Below, piece by piece: positions 28,407 through 38,266 of a DNA stretch of 48,879 nt. Origin of the DNA: a virus; IMG/VR virus record IMGVR_UViG_3300029319_007059, positions 1 to 48,879 of that record; one strand, given 5' to 3'. Below the pieces are notes generated by a model. It had not been told where the DNA came from. It saw only the letters and a program-made list of their open reading frames with translations, and made no database searches. How positions within the stretch are numbered: the first letter of the stretch is position 1; each line of letters opens with the position of its first letter. The translations under genes and the position numbers were made by a program.

Positions 28407-31400
28407 CTAGTCCCCCTCCAGTTCAGCTATAAAATTTGCCATCTCTGTAATTATGCTCTCGACTCGATTTCTTTGATCGTTATTCCAGGCATCTATACCT
28501 AAATCTCTAAACAAGGATGATTCATCAAGTTCGGCGACTTTCTTAGTAATATTTGCTAAAATACCTATTACCGTATTACCTCTAGCAGCCCTAGTGCGAA
28601 CAGTACCGCTATTGTAACTAAAAAGTCTATCTATTTTTCTAAACGGCGGCGCTCCTGACGGTAGGTTGTTAGCTCCTATCTCTCCATCAAATCCAACAAA
28701 ATGATTAAACGCACGAATAATGGCACCATAAAAAGCTGTTTCTTCCATAGGATCTTTAAGTCCGGCAGTTTCAGAAATCATACCGTCTTCTATAAGATTT
28801 TCAAGATAGCCAAGTTTTTGATTACCAAAGGCCTGCCTTTTACTAAACGGAGGTGACCTGTGATAGTTTCTAGATAAGGTAAAATCGGCCTGGGTAATAG
28901 AATCTTTACCTCCCACCTTCAAGTCAATTTCTGAGTTATAAGCTCGCTCTTCTATCACTCGGACGCCTTCCGACCCATACGGAGAAATTCCCAACGAAGA
29001 TAAATTATTTATAGTAGAAACAATTCGTTTAATTTTACCACGGTATGCTTGATCATCTCCTGCCTGTAAAAAATCCTGATATCCATCTCTTTTACCAAAA
29101 ACATTTCTGCCTGTTGTCTTGTAAAGGTGTTCCGATCGTGCAACCTCATTTGCAAAGTAGCCAAGTCTCCTTTCAAGGGCTATCTTCTGGGCACGAATAG
29201 CGTTACAAGCCTCCAAAAGCGCTTGGTATCTTGCTTGGTCTCTTGTTAAATCTCGCCTATTATTGTAAGTTCTACCCCCGAACTCAACCGGGAATGGGTT
29301 TGGTGTGCGCTCCTCCTCTGGTACTACTTGGAATCCGCCGGCAATCAGACCAACTTGTCGTTCTTGTTCTTGTTGTCGTTCTGCCATTTCTTCTGCGTCA
29401 GGACCTCTGAAGAAGTTTAATAGCTGCTCTCTTCTGGCTTCCGCTTTTTGATCGTCTTCTATTAGTTCGTTCAATGTTTTTGGTTGCCTCAAGTCTGATT
29501 GTATTAAGTTTGCGGTAAAACTCGCAGCAGGATCAAGAATTGATTTTAACCCTTCGTCAGCGGTTTGCACTCTCTTTTTGGCATAAAAAGCCATTGTTGG
29601 CAATTTATCAGTGATCGCAACAACCTTATCGTAAAAAATATACTGCAACCCAACTAATAAAGGTATCGGGACCGCAGCTAGAAACTGTTCGTTTTTAAAT
29701 GTTTCAAAACTATCTGAAAAACCAAGACCACTTAGCCCGCCTGGTTCTGCTAGGTAACCTTCTTCACCTTCGGGCCCGAACCCAGAAAAACTTAAATTAC
29801 TGTTTCCAAATGTTCCAAAAGTATTGCCTGTATGCATATATCTAATCAACATTTCATAAGCTGATTTTCGATCTAGGGCGGGTCGGCCTTCTATGTTTCT
29901 TATAACGTCCTGATCTTCGATCTCTTCAAACAAGTTCATATTCAACCGACCCCATCCTCTAAAATCGTCATCTTCAGTATCAGCTTCAGATGACATATTA
30001 TAAAGTGTCTTTCTCAACATCTGTTGAATAACGTATCTTACTTGTGCTTCGGGGTCAGAAATTAATGCAGGATTAAAAACTATTCCAGATTCATCGATAT
30101 CGGTTCTTGAACAAGTCCTAACAACAAATTCCATGCCTTGTATTAAATAACCAAAAATGTTTTGCTCTCGAAAGTCTGCAATAACTTTATTTGAAATATA
30201 CGCTGTAATCATTTTGAGTGTGTCTGGCGTTTCGACTGAGTAACCATTATTAAAAAGAGGTGCTACATTTAAAGCAAAATTAAATAGTCTTTGCTGAATA
30301 GCGTTGATAGTCGCTACGGCCTTCTGCTCATCAGGTCCATAATTGCAGGGATCCCCATTTGGAAGAAAGCCTGGTATGGCTGCTTGTTTAATCGTGTCAT
30401 CAACTCGGTTTTTCACTCTTTCATTTGCATACAAATTATAGCTAACGGTCCTAGTAACGTTGTATAAAGAATTAAGATATGGATACATTATTCCACGAAC
30501 AGCCACACCATCCACTGTGTTGTTTTGAGGAGTAAAACCAGAGAAAACACTACTGGCGACCGCATCAGCAACTGTCCTTGTTCCAGTGCCACCTTTACTG
30601 TCCTTGTTTCCAATTGTTTTTCCATACCCAATATGCATTAAGTTACTATGATTTCTGTTAATTGTGTTTGAATGATTTTGGCGCACTTGCTGCGATCCTT
30701 TTAATATGTCCGACGCCTGATCTAAATGGTAGCTAATTTTATATTTGTTGGCGTTAGCTCCGTTTCCGGCTTCCGGGTCGTCGAGGGGCGAAACGGGTTC
30801 CTCTAATTTAAATTCGCAAATTAGTTGAGGAGGGAAGGATCGATATCCTATACGAGCTTCCTCTCCAGCGCCGATAACCGCTCTTTCACTCTTGTTGAAA
30901 TAAACCCTAACGGTACCGGCTGGCTCATTGTCACGAGGAATGTAATCCAACTGAAGGCGTCCGAACGATTTATCATTTGGCGGACTAGCATTACGTCCTA
31001 ATCCAGTATTCTCAAAACCCATATCATAATGTGGATGATTGCCAGGTATACCCGCTACTGGACTAATACTATACTTAATTGAAGTTGGTGGAACATATTG
31101 ACTAGTTCTAGCTCGCCTTACCTCTCGCTGACCGTCGCTAATTGCTGCATAGTTATCACCAAAATAGCGTTCATAGAATTTATATATCTGTGTTAATTGC
31201 ATTTTATTGTCTGCGCCAGCAGCCGTAAGAGAAGCTTGGTCGATCTCTTGTTCAGCTAAAGATCTCAATGCTTGCGTGGTTGAAGTAGCTTGAATGCCTT
31301 GTGCATCTCTTGAAGCCTTTCCAAGGAGAGCTAGCAAATCTAAAAACCATTGTGCAAGTCCAAGATTGTCCCAAAAATTGCTTATTTCCAGTCCAAAATC

Positions 31401-34400
31401 AAAGTCTTTAGCGGCCATTTCACATAAAAGACCTATCTTAAGGGAATTTTGTTCTATTCTTTGTCCAATTTGTGATCTTAATTGTCTTTTTGTTAGTCCG
31501 CCGGCAACTATTGCATCATCTTCTGCATCTGTTAGTTCTTCTAATCCGATGTCCAGCCCTGCACCCAGCCCGTAAGCTAATATATCTCGATCATCACAAT
31601 ATGCTTCTTTGGTGTCAAGGGGTTTTGCAATCCCTAATGAAATATCAGGACCAAGAAGTTGCCCCAACCGCTTAAAATATCTTACAATAAGATCTTTAGA
31701 AAAATTTAACGTGGCGTAGCGAACATCTCCTATGTATACAGATTCCTGAACACTGTTGAGCAAATGTCTTGTAAACTCGTCACTATAGCGATCTCCTGCT
31801 AAAATGGCTTGTTGGTCTGCGTTTGAAAGTTCATCTACCCTTAAAGTTCCTAAGTTTATTCCTCGATACAGGGAATCTATTAGGGCTTGTCCCCCAGATC
31901 CCTGAAGAACTGCCACAACATCTATGTCAACCATTAGGTCAGAACAATCATCGTTTAACTGCCTTAGTTGCTCAAGAGAAGGTGGCCTTTTCACAAGTCG
32001 AGACGCATTACCCCTGCCTTCACTAACGATAGTTGTGTCCTCAATACCTAGATCTCTAGCTACCTCTAGCAAATCAATATTTGCATAATCAACAAGTTCG
32101 TTAATTCTAACACGACCATAAGGCGAATGAACTCCCCTAACCTTGTTGTCTGTTAACCTACCCTTAGCAACAACAGTTTCTGGCCCGCAGCCGGAAACAG
32201 CTAGTAGCAATTGCTTGAAGGCTTGCAATATTAACTGTTTGACAAACTCAATTATTAGTTTGTATAACTGATCTCTCCATAATTTCCACAAATCAAAAGT
32301 AGGAGTTTTAGTAAGACTTATTCCACGAGGAGGCGTTAATCCTTGTTTTACCAAAGATTGAACTTCGGGTGGGACACCGCCCGGCTCCAAAACCTCCTTT
32401 GTTAAAACATCTCCAAGCACCCTAAAACAAGCGTAGAACTGCCTATTAATTTCTCTTTCAATATCACGACCTATTTGGTCTGGGTTGTCAACATATCCTG
32501 CACCCTGTAACAATAAGTTTTCATTCTTTTTAAGCTCAACAACTTCATCTCTAAGAATTTTTACAACAACACCAACAACTTGCTTAAAGCTTGACTTGCC
32601 ACCAAAAAGTTGATATACTAAAAAAGCATCATTAAGATATTTTGCAAGTGGTGTCTCGCACCCTGCGTTATTTAGAGTGCTTGTAAAGAAGCCGAGTGCC
32701 TGATTGCCGATTTGAAATCTTTTTTGAAACTGTCTTTGAACTTCTGCTTTGGTCTGAGCCTTAGCCTGTTTCTTGTTCTTTTTTGGACTTGCCTCAAAAG
32801 TGTTTTTACCTAGCGCAGTGCCAGATGGTTCTTGAGGATACTTGTTGTTGCTTTTTTTATTTTCTTCTTGCTTATTTTTTATATCCGTGGGCTTTATAAT
32901 TGGACTAGGATAAACATATTTTTGAACAAACTCAATGGGGGGCGGCAATTCACTATCACTAACTTCTGCCAATCCTGCAATTTCAACAGAGTGGAATAAA
33001 AAAGCGATACTTGTAGGGGGAACTTCTCTGAATATTAGAAAAGTGTAAATTGATGGTAAATCTTCTAGGGAAAATTGTTGCCCATTGTAAAATAATTCAA
33101 TTGGTTTATATTTTGCGTCACAAACAATTTCAACTTTTGCACTGTTGTCTATCTCTATCCCAAATTTCGCAAGATACTTTTCCAGTGTGGTAATTATTGA
33201 TGCTAATCGCTCCGCTTCTTCTGCAAGATTGACGCCATTCATCATTGATGGGGTTATATTTTCTTGCTCAAGCTTTCGATGATATAATTTTAAAACCCTC
33301 TGCGTGGCTCTAATATTTTCTTTCATTTCTCCAACTACCATTGGAGTTCGTCTTAGTCCGTTGTTGTCAGGCTCCCCCCTGTTTTCCAACAGCTTCTTGG
33401 CTCTTTGTAACACAGTCGGACTTTCATCCTGTGTAGACTTACCACCAACCTTACTAAGTTTTTCAATCTCAGCTTCAGGTATTTTTACAGCCAGTGTCCA
33501 AAAACTTTGCCCCGCAGGCGCAGGTTGTGGCCTGTTTGGACTACCATAGAAACTAAGGAACTCGACTTTACTAGGGTCAATCGCTGCCCGATTTCTTGCA
33601 TTGTCTCTATCAGCAAATTTAAGGATCTCAGGAACAGCGAAATCAAACTTAAAGTTTGATATATTTTGAACTGCCTGGTTGCCACCAGCAATATCGAATG
33701 ACTTAGGGTTTTTAGCAAGAGTCCTAAAAACACACCAATAATTTTTTTGTTGAGGATTGTAGTAAACTTTTTTCAAAAGATTTTTATTTGCATAGGTGGC
33801 AACGTTTACTGATATCTCGTTTGTTACGCCCAGTTGTTCATTGCTTGTTCCCGCATCTGACGGAACATTGTTTGTCCAATCGTCAAGGTCCACCTCGGGG
33901 TCTACTTTTTTATTTTCCTCATCTAGCTCTTTTTTTACCACTGTCAATCCAGATGGTATTGTGTCCCCAGGCTGTCCAGCAGCCTGTAACAATTGTTTAA
34001 CCCTGTTGCTAGAATACGCAGGAACTAACTCCGGCAATCTTGAATTTGCCTCATTAAAAGGAAGTGTTACAATTTGACCTGGCTCGATAAGGTCTGGATT
34101 GGCTCTAAACTGAGCGTTTTCCTCCACTGCTAACAATTGCTCTAAAGTAATCCCATACCGTACAGCTATTTTAGATAGCCAGTCACCCTCTACAACCGTA
34201 TACTTTGCTTTGTTGTTTCTTGGTCCAGCCGGATCATTAACAGTCTTTTGGTTCTCTGGTCGTTGAGCCGCCTCTGTTGTCACTGTGTCAAGGGTTGAAT
34301 TTTGCATATTGATGGCATTTGTAATAACCGTCAACATATCTTGCTGTTCTTTTTTACCTACAAAAAACAAAGCCCATGTTTGGCCAGATAGTCTTGGGTT

Positions 34401-34766
34401 TTGTGGGTTGCCTGGTGATGTTGAGGAGCGAGCAACTTTTGCGTTTTGGGGATATAGTGCTGCATATGCCAAGGCGTCATCCAGAAGTAGAAATCTATTA
34501 TCTTCTGTTAATCCGTATCCTTGGACAGCACGAGAAACCTGTTGTCCGATATTTAAGTGACCATAGCCACCCAACACAGAGGAGTGAATCATATCAAGAA
34601 TAAACTTGTTTCTTTCATCTTCGTAGTCATATCCAAGACCACGCCTGATGGGGGTGTTGCCTTCGGGTATGTTGGTCCATCCCGTTATTTGTCCATCATC
34701 GTTTTTGATGGCTTCGGGCAAATCGTCTTCAAATATTTCTGGTACTGGGTTTACTATGTTTTTCAT
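28407..34766 (-). CDS. giant baseplate/tail protein with LysM domain, 2119 residues
   Basis: Residues 188-236 (YTVVEGDWLSKIAVRYGITL, ending PGQIVTLP) form a textbook LysM peptidoglycan-binding repeat. The following parts include Lys/Glu-rich probably helical regions and a basic linker near residue 630-690. The remaining 1800 residues contain no motif I can name; the hydrophilic helical parts, for example 1000-1250, look structural. No signal peptide is present. It is encoded between the putative spike and gp25, so a place in the central baseplate is likely. LysM would bind or orient it to cell wall or act in hub assembly. One single LysM in a protein this size is unusual. Confidence 0.8.
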   Translation of the reverse strand: MKNIVNPVPEIFEDDLPEAIKNDDGQITGWTNIPEGNTPIRRGLGYDYEDERNKFILDMIHSSVLGGYGHLNIGQQVSRAVQGYGLTEDNRFLLLDDALAYAALYPQNAKVARSSTSPGNPQNPRLSGQTWALFFVGKKEQQDMLTVITNAINMQNSTLDTVTTEAAQRPENQKTVNDPAGPRNNKAKYTVVEGDWLSKIAVRYGITLEQLLAVEENAQFRANPDLIEPGQIVTLPFNEANSRLPELVPAYSSNRVKQLLQAAGQPGDTIPSGLTVVKKELDEENKKVDPEVDLDDWTNNVPSDAGTSNEQLGVTNEISVNVATYANKNLLKKVYYNPQQKNYWCVFRTLAKNPKSFDIAGGNQAVQNISNFKFDFAVPEILKFADRDNARNRAAIDPSKVEFLSFYGSPNRPQPAPAGQSFWTLAVKIPEAEIEKLSKVGGKSTQDESPTVLQRAKKLLENRGEPDNNGLRRTPMVVGEMKENIRATQRVLKLYHRKLEQENITPSMMNGVNLAEEAERLASIITTLEKYLAKFGIEIDNSAKVEIVCDAKYKPIELFYNGQQFSLEDLPSIYTFLIFREVPPTSIAFLFHSVEIAGLAEVSDSELPPPIEFVQKYVYPSPIIKPTDIKNKQEENKKSNNKYPQEPSGTALGKNTFEASPKKNKKQAKAQTKAEVQRQFQKRFQIGNQALGFFTSTLNNAGCETPLAKYLNDAFLVYQLFGGKSSFKQVVGVVVKILRDEVVELKKNENLLLQGAGYVDNPDQIGRDIEREINRQFYACFRVLGDVLTKEVLEPGGVPPEVQSLVKQGLTPPRGISLTKTPTFDLWKLWRDQLYKLIIEFVKQLILQAFKQLLLAVSGCGPETVVAKGRLTDNKVRGVHSPYGRVRINELVDYANIDLLEVARDLGIEDTTIVSEGRGNASRLVKRPPSLEQLRQLNDDCSDLMVDIDVVAVLQGSGGQALIDSLYRGINLGTLRVDELSNADQQAILAGDRYSDEFTRHLLNSVQESVYIGDVRYATLNFSKDLIVRYFKRLGQLLGPDISLGIAKPLDTKEAYCDDRDILAYGLGAGLDIGLEELTDAEDDAIVAGGLTKRQLRSQIGQRIEQNSLKIGLLCEMAAKDFDFGLEISNFWDNLGLAQWFLDLLALLGKASRDAQGIQATSTTQALRSLAEQEIDQASLTAAGADNKMQLTQIYKFYERYFGDNYAAISDGQREVRRARTSQYVPPTSIKYSISPVAGIPGNHPHYDMGFENTGLGRNASPPNDKSFGRLQLDYIPRDNEPAGTVRVYFNKSERAVIGAGEEARIGYRSFPPQLICEFKLEEPVSPLDDPEAGNGANANKYKISYHLDQASDILKGSQQVRQNHSNTINRNHSNLMHIGYGKTIGNKDSKGGTGTRTVADAVASSVFSGFTPQNNTVDGVAVRGIMYPYLNSLYNVTRTVSYNLYANERVKNRVDDTIKQAAIPGFLPNGDPCNYGPDEQKAVATINAIQQRLFNFALNVAPLFNNGYSVETPDTLKMITAYISNKVIADFREQNIFGYLIQGMEFVVRTCSRTDIDESGIVFNPALISDPEAQVRYVIQQMLRKTLYNMSSEADTEDDDFRGWGRLNMNLFEEIEDQDVIRNIEGRPALDRKSAYEMLIRYMHTGNTFGTFGNSNLSFSGFGPEGEEGYLAEPGGLSGLGFSDSFETFKNEQFLAAVPIPLLVGLQYIFYDKVVAITDKLPTMAFYAKKRVQTADEGLKSILDPAASFTANLIQSDLRQPKTLNELIEDDQKAEARREQLLNFFRGPDAEEMAERQQEQERQVGLIAGGFQVVPEEERTPNPFPVEFGGRTYNNRRDLTRDQARYQALLEACNAIRAQKIALERRLGYFANEVARSEHLYKTTGRNVFGKRDGYQDFLQAGDDQAYRGKIKRIVSTINNLSSLGISPYGSEGVRVIEERAYNSEIDLKVGGKDSITQADFTLSRNYHRSPPFSKRQAFGNQKLGYLENLIEDGMISETAGLKDPMEETAFYGAIIRAFNHFVGFDGEIGANNLPSGAPPFRKIDRLFSYNSGTVRTRAARGNTVIGILANITKKVAELDESSLFRDLGIDAWNNDQRNRVESIITEMANFIAELEGD

Positions 34767-34774
34767 AAAATTAC

Positions 34775-35698
34775 TTAGTTTGTATTATTAAATGTGCTAT
34801 TAATGTAGCCGGATCCGGGTACTTCAAGAAAATTTGTCTTATATCTAATAGCGTTCTTGCCGTAAGTTCCTAAATTAAATCCAAGGGTACCTAATTGAGA
34901 AAATTGTGAGATAGCGGTGACAGCAAAGTCCGGGGATGGACTAACTGGCGCACCGGGTGCAACAGCTATATGAGTATGAAGAGATAAAGCTATCAACATC
35001 TGACAATACAAAGTGTATAGTGTTGTTAAATTACCATTCACATCGCTTACCAAATCTGTCAACTCGCTTAGGGCGGCTGTAAGATTATCACCCTTTACCA
35101 GGGGCTGGAGGTCAGCATCATTGTTCCCAGCAATTAGGTCTATGCCTTCCTGTATATCTATTCTAACTCCCTGCCCATCATAAACATCAGTGCCTGTGAC
35201 CAGCTTTATACCGTCTCTTGCAATAAGCCTAACGGCATCGGCCTTAACTGCAACCGCAGACTTGTTTCTTGAACTACCTACATTTCCCTCTGGTAAAATA
35301 AAATTATCATCAACATCCGTTCTTTGACTTATATAAATTCTTGCCGAGTCAAGCTCAGGACTCTTGTCCGTATAAACGGACATATTTTCTTCGTTAACCT
35401 CTACACCAGTTGCTCCCCCGAGTCCAACAACTAAATCTATTGTTCCACACTGTGTGACTCCAATGCCACCGTATCCAGATTCTATATCTCTTGGCCTGTC
35501 TCTGCCCATCACAATATAAGAATTGTGTTTTCCTTGGTAGACAGTTTCTGCCTCAGTGTGATTAAAGTTTGGCACAGCCTCAACAACAGAGGTGTTGAAT
35601 AGTCCGCTGTTTTTTTCTTTGGCTCCGGGCTGATTCTTTAGCTTGTCTAGTTCAGATTGAGGAACCCCAACTGTACTCTGTCCTTCTTTTAGTGTCAT
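34775..35698 (-). CDS. putative central spike / baseplate hub accessory protein, 307 residues
   Basis: Residues about 115-215 consist of short beta repeats (ARIYISQRTDVDDNF, KADAVRLIARDGIKLVTG, GVRIDIQEGIDLIAG). They resemble the intertwined beta-helix of phage spikes, with regularly recurring V/I-R-I/L patterns. A helical stretch follows (LTAALSELTDLVSDVNGNL) with a LHTH segment. It is encoded directly after the M15 hub gene, with which it may form a split counterpart of T4 gp5. No PAAR motif was seen. The spike assignment is inference from pattern and neighbours. Confidence 0.55.
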   Translation of the reverse strand: MTLKEGQSTVGVPQSELDKLKNQPGAKEKNSGLFNTSVVEAVPNFNHTEAETVYQGKHNSYIVMGRDRPRDIESGYGGIGVTQCGTIDLVVGLGGATGVEVNEENMSVYTDKSPELDSARIYISQRTDVDDNFILPEGNVGSSRNKSAVAVKADAVRLIARDGIKLVTGTDVYDGQGVRIDIQEGIDLIAGNNDADLQPLVKGDNLTAALSELTDLVSDVNGNLTTLYTLYCQMLIALSLHTHIAVAPGAPVSPSPDFAVTAISQFSQLGTLGFNLGTYGKNAIRYKTNFLEVPGSGYINSTFNNTN

Positions 35699-37252
35699 TT
35701 ATTTTAACCTTGGATAAACGTAATTTGGACCAAGATCTGGATCCACGAAAACATCTCCCGCTGCTTCCTTCTTTCTGAGTGCCTTGGCTTTGCCTGGGAT
35801 TCGAAGCGGCTCAAAATGAACTGGGTCATAAAAGCCTCTAAAGTTACCGCCCCAAATAAAACCAAATCTTTTTGCTATGTTGTTAATCTCTTTCCATCTA
35901 CTTATCTCTTGCGGAGTCTTAGGAAACCTCTTCCCCCACTGACCACCTTTAAACATCTTACCAGTTCTTTTATCACGTCCTCGGGCAATTTCAGCGCAGT
36001 CAAAAGCCACGCCAAACTGGTGTATGCTGCTCTTAGGTAGTCCTCTAGCATTTGTAAGTTTTTTAGCACCAGGCCTTACAGTACGTCCAACCGCATATAA
36101 TGAATCTTGTTTTTGAACAGTCCTGTATGCCGAGGTTACCCTAAGATAAATATTTTCTTTGTCCGCAGCATAATTTATAAATTGCGAAACAACTTTTCTG
36201 ATGTCTGGATGCAGAGTCTTTATAAGGTGGTCTGATCTCTTATCCCAGGTTGGTTCGGGTTTATCTGAATTTGTTTCTGCACCTAATGGCTGCTCAAACC
36301 TTACATTCTTATTGCCTTGTGGGGTTTGGTTACGGTAATTGCCGACAGTTAATATTTGGCCATCACAAGGATCTGTTTTCCTAGAACCTCCAGAAGGAGT
36401 GGTTGCGTTAGTACCCGGCGACGCTTCAAAAGGGCCTGGACCAGCAGAGCGAGCATTTACACCTTGGTTGTCTGGGTTTGCTGTTGGAGGTGACCCCGGA
36501 ACATTTGCAGGTTGTTCTTGTTCCGGCAATCTTGAATTTTGAATCGCTGCTGTAGAGTCCTCTGTCGGAGAATTTAACTTTCTTGGGTTTCTTTCACTAA
36601 CTGTCGCTGCTCTATTTTCTCCAGATATTGCAGCACCACCTGCCGGAGTAACTGAGGATTTGCTAGGGTTGCCTGGTCCTGTACAATCATCAGGAGTAGG
36701 TTTAAAGAAATTTGCTATTTTTCCAACAATCCCTTCGACTATTCCAGGGTTTTCCCCACCTGCAACTTTTGTTGTTTTAACTATTCTTTCTATTTGACCA
36801 TTGCCAAATAACTTAGTCTTATTAGCTTTGTTGTAAAAACTTACTTCAATAACATCGCCAAGTTTTGGCGTTCCACCAATTTTGTCAGGATCGCCAGAAA
36901 ATTCAACAAGTAAATCAATTCGTGATTGGTCGTCATATGTTTCCGGAATCATAACTGTACTATGAGTAATATCTGGTTCGTCTATCCTGGCTCGAACTCT
37001 TACCTGCGACGCACCAAAAATACTGTCCAAAAATCCATTCTCTTGCTCAACTCTATACACAGTTGCAAAATGTTTATCAACTGTAAGATTATTTCGAGAA
37101 TCAACCTTTAAGTGATCAAACATTACCTCCTGAAGAACGTCAAAGAACCCTTCTCGGCCAGGCGCATAAGGTCTCTGTAGGTTTGGAGATTGTGGGCGTG
37201 GTATTCCAAAGGATTCATATTTTGGTATAGCTGGTTTTTTGGACTCTGACAC
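35699..37252 (-). CDS. baseplate hub protein: N-terminal OB-like region fused to M15 cell-wall peptidase
   Basis: This 517-residue protein starts with GTG at 37252, with AGGAGG upstream. Residues 60-165 (VRVRARIDEPD, KLGDVIEVSFYNKANKT, FGNGQIERIV) look like the OB fold of gp5-type hubs. Residues 185-320 form a Pro/Ser/Asn-rich linker. Residues 345-488 are an M15 D-Ala-D-Ala carboxypeptidase/L-Ala-D-Glu endopeptidase domain: SAYRT, then SSIHQFGVAFD (zinc ligands His411, Asp418) and DPVHFEP (His479). This enzyme would cut peptidoglycan stem peptides during tail penetration, where T4 uses a lysozyme. A virion role rather than a free endolysin is favoured by the N-terminal extension and baseplate neighbours. 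The M15 call is firm and the OB call tentative. Confidence 0.82.
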   Translation of the reverse strand: MSESKKPAIPKYESFGIPRPQSPNLQRPYAPGREGFFDVLQEVMFDHLKVDSRNNLTVDKHFATVYRVEQENGFLDSIFGASQVRVRARIDEPDITHSTVMIPETYDDQSRIDLLVEFSGDPDKIGGTPKLGDVIEVSFYNKANKTKLFGNGQIERIVKTTKVAGGENPGIVEGIVGKIANFFKPTPDDCTGPGNPSKSSVTPAGGAAISGENRAATVSERNPRKLNSPTEDSTAAIQNSRLPEQEQPANVPGSPPTANPDNQGVNARSAGPGPFEASPGTNATTPSGGSRKTDPCDGQILTVGNYRNQTPQGNKNVRFEQPLGAETNSDKPEPTWDKRSDHLIKTLHPDIRKVVSQFINYAADKENIYLRVTSAYRTVQKQDSLYAVGRTVRPGAKKLTNARGLPKSSIHQFGVAFDCAEIARGRDKRTGKMFKGGQWGKRFPKTPQEISRWKEINNIAKRFGFIWGGNFRGFYDPVHFEPLRIPGKAKALRKKEAAGDVFVDPDLGPNYVYPRLK

Positions 37253-37253
37253 C

Positions 37254-37550
37254 CTAATCCTCCTTAATCATCTTAAATAGATTTTCACGATCAAAGTCTG
37301 TAAGACCCTCTTGAGCACTAGCAGCCTCTCGTTTTTGGACTAAAGTGGCCAACTTAACCAGTTGTTCATTACTTCTTTGGAGGGTCTCCACATATTTTGC
37401 AGCGACAGGTCCAGAATCCGAATATCTGTCTTGATTCCCAGGTACGCCCATATACTCCTGTAGTTCCATCAGAAGTGTTTCAGTAAGCTGTCTATCGTTT
37501 TTTATGTTATCTAAAGCCTGCTCTATTAATGAATCTAGGTCTTTTTTCAT
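37254..37550 (-). CDS. small helical phage protein, 98 residues, unknown function
   Basis: The protein is predicted all-helical and charged (MKKDLDSLIEQALDNIKND at the start; YVETLQRSNEQLVKLATLVQ in the middle), with a possible coiled coil around residues 50-75. I recall similar short proteins in T4-like marine phages but no function. The ATG at 37550 is chosen over GTG 37559 because GGAGG is placed 8 nt upstream and the GTG lies within that site. The stop is 1 nt before the GTG of the hub gene. Could be a chaperone, adaptor or terminase-small-like protein; none of these is demonstrated. Confidence 0.65.
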   Translation of the reverse strand: MKKDLDSLIEQALDNIKNDRQLTETLLMELQEYMGVPGNQDRYSDSGPVAAKYVETLQRSNEQLVKLATLVQKREAASAQEGLTDFDRENLFKMIKED

Positions 37551-37585
37551 CTGTGGCACCTCCGCTTACTTTAAATAGGTCGGTA

Positions 37586-38266
37586 TTATATTTCTCCGTT
37601 GTCCCATTTTTTCTTAAAAGTGCCGTACCTTTCTCTCATGCGATTTAAGGAACTAACAATTTGTTTTGTGTTCAGACCAGTTATTTCTCGAAGATAAAGG
37701 TATATGGCTTTTTTATTGAATATCTCTATTTGATCAATACTCTCCATCAGGGTTATTACAGCGTTAAGAACGCACTTTTCATTTTCCCTAAGATTAGGTC
37801 GGTCCCAGCTTTTAACTTCGCTTAAAAGGTGAATCCAGAATTCTGCTTCTTCTTGTTTTTCTTCAAAGGTCTTGCTCTCATTTGCGGTAACTACTTCTAT
37901 CTCTTTCACTAAATCATCGTAGTTTATTTCTCTTTTGTTTCTCTGTGTTTGCTTTTTTGCTTTATGGGTAAACCAATTTTTTGTAACGACTGAAAAATAA
38001 GAAAAAGCTTTTGTGCCCTTTGAGGCATCAAATTTCCCTAATATAGTTGTTAGCCATATTTTGCAATCATCTTTCAAAACGTCTATATTATCTAAGGACG
38101 TGAATTTATATGTGTAAACAATTTTGTCAACTAGTTCATTAAACGCAGGCTGTATCTTGTCTCTGTACAGATCCTCTCTAATTTGTTTACACTCAGACTT
38201 TGCATATTGTATTATGGCCTCTTCTGTTTCAGTAGTGAAGTAATAATTATTCTTCTTCTTCGGCAT
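37586..38266 (-). CDS. gp55: T4 gp55-like late-transcription sigma factor
   Basis: The 226-residue protein contains a region-2-like block: AFNELVDKIVYTYKF, then a D/C-rich helix, then KFDASKGTKAFSYFSVVTKNWF and a basic stretch with KAKKQTQRNKR. This is the recognisable core of phage gp55-type sigma factors, which bind host RNA polymerase and direct it to short late promoters. The C-terminal half (residues 125-226) carries helices but no clear region 4, also like gp55 (185 residues). GGAGG lies 6 nt before the ATG. The start overlaps the upstream membrane-protein gene by 20 nt. It probably drives the virion genes downstream. Confidence 0.82.
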   Translation of the reverse strand: MPKKKNNYYFTTETEEAIIQYAKSECKQIREDLYRDKIQPAFNELVDKIVYTYKFTSLDNIDVLKDDCKIWLTTILGKFDASKGTKAFSYFSVVTKNWFTHKAKKQTQRNKREINYDDLVKEIEVVTANESKTFEEKQEEAEFWIHLLSEVKSWDRPNLRENEKCVLNAVITLMESIDQIEIFNKKAIYLYLREITGLNTKQIVSSLNRMRERYGTFKKKWDNGEI

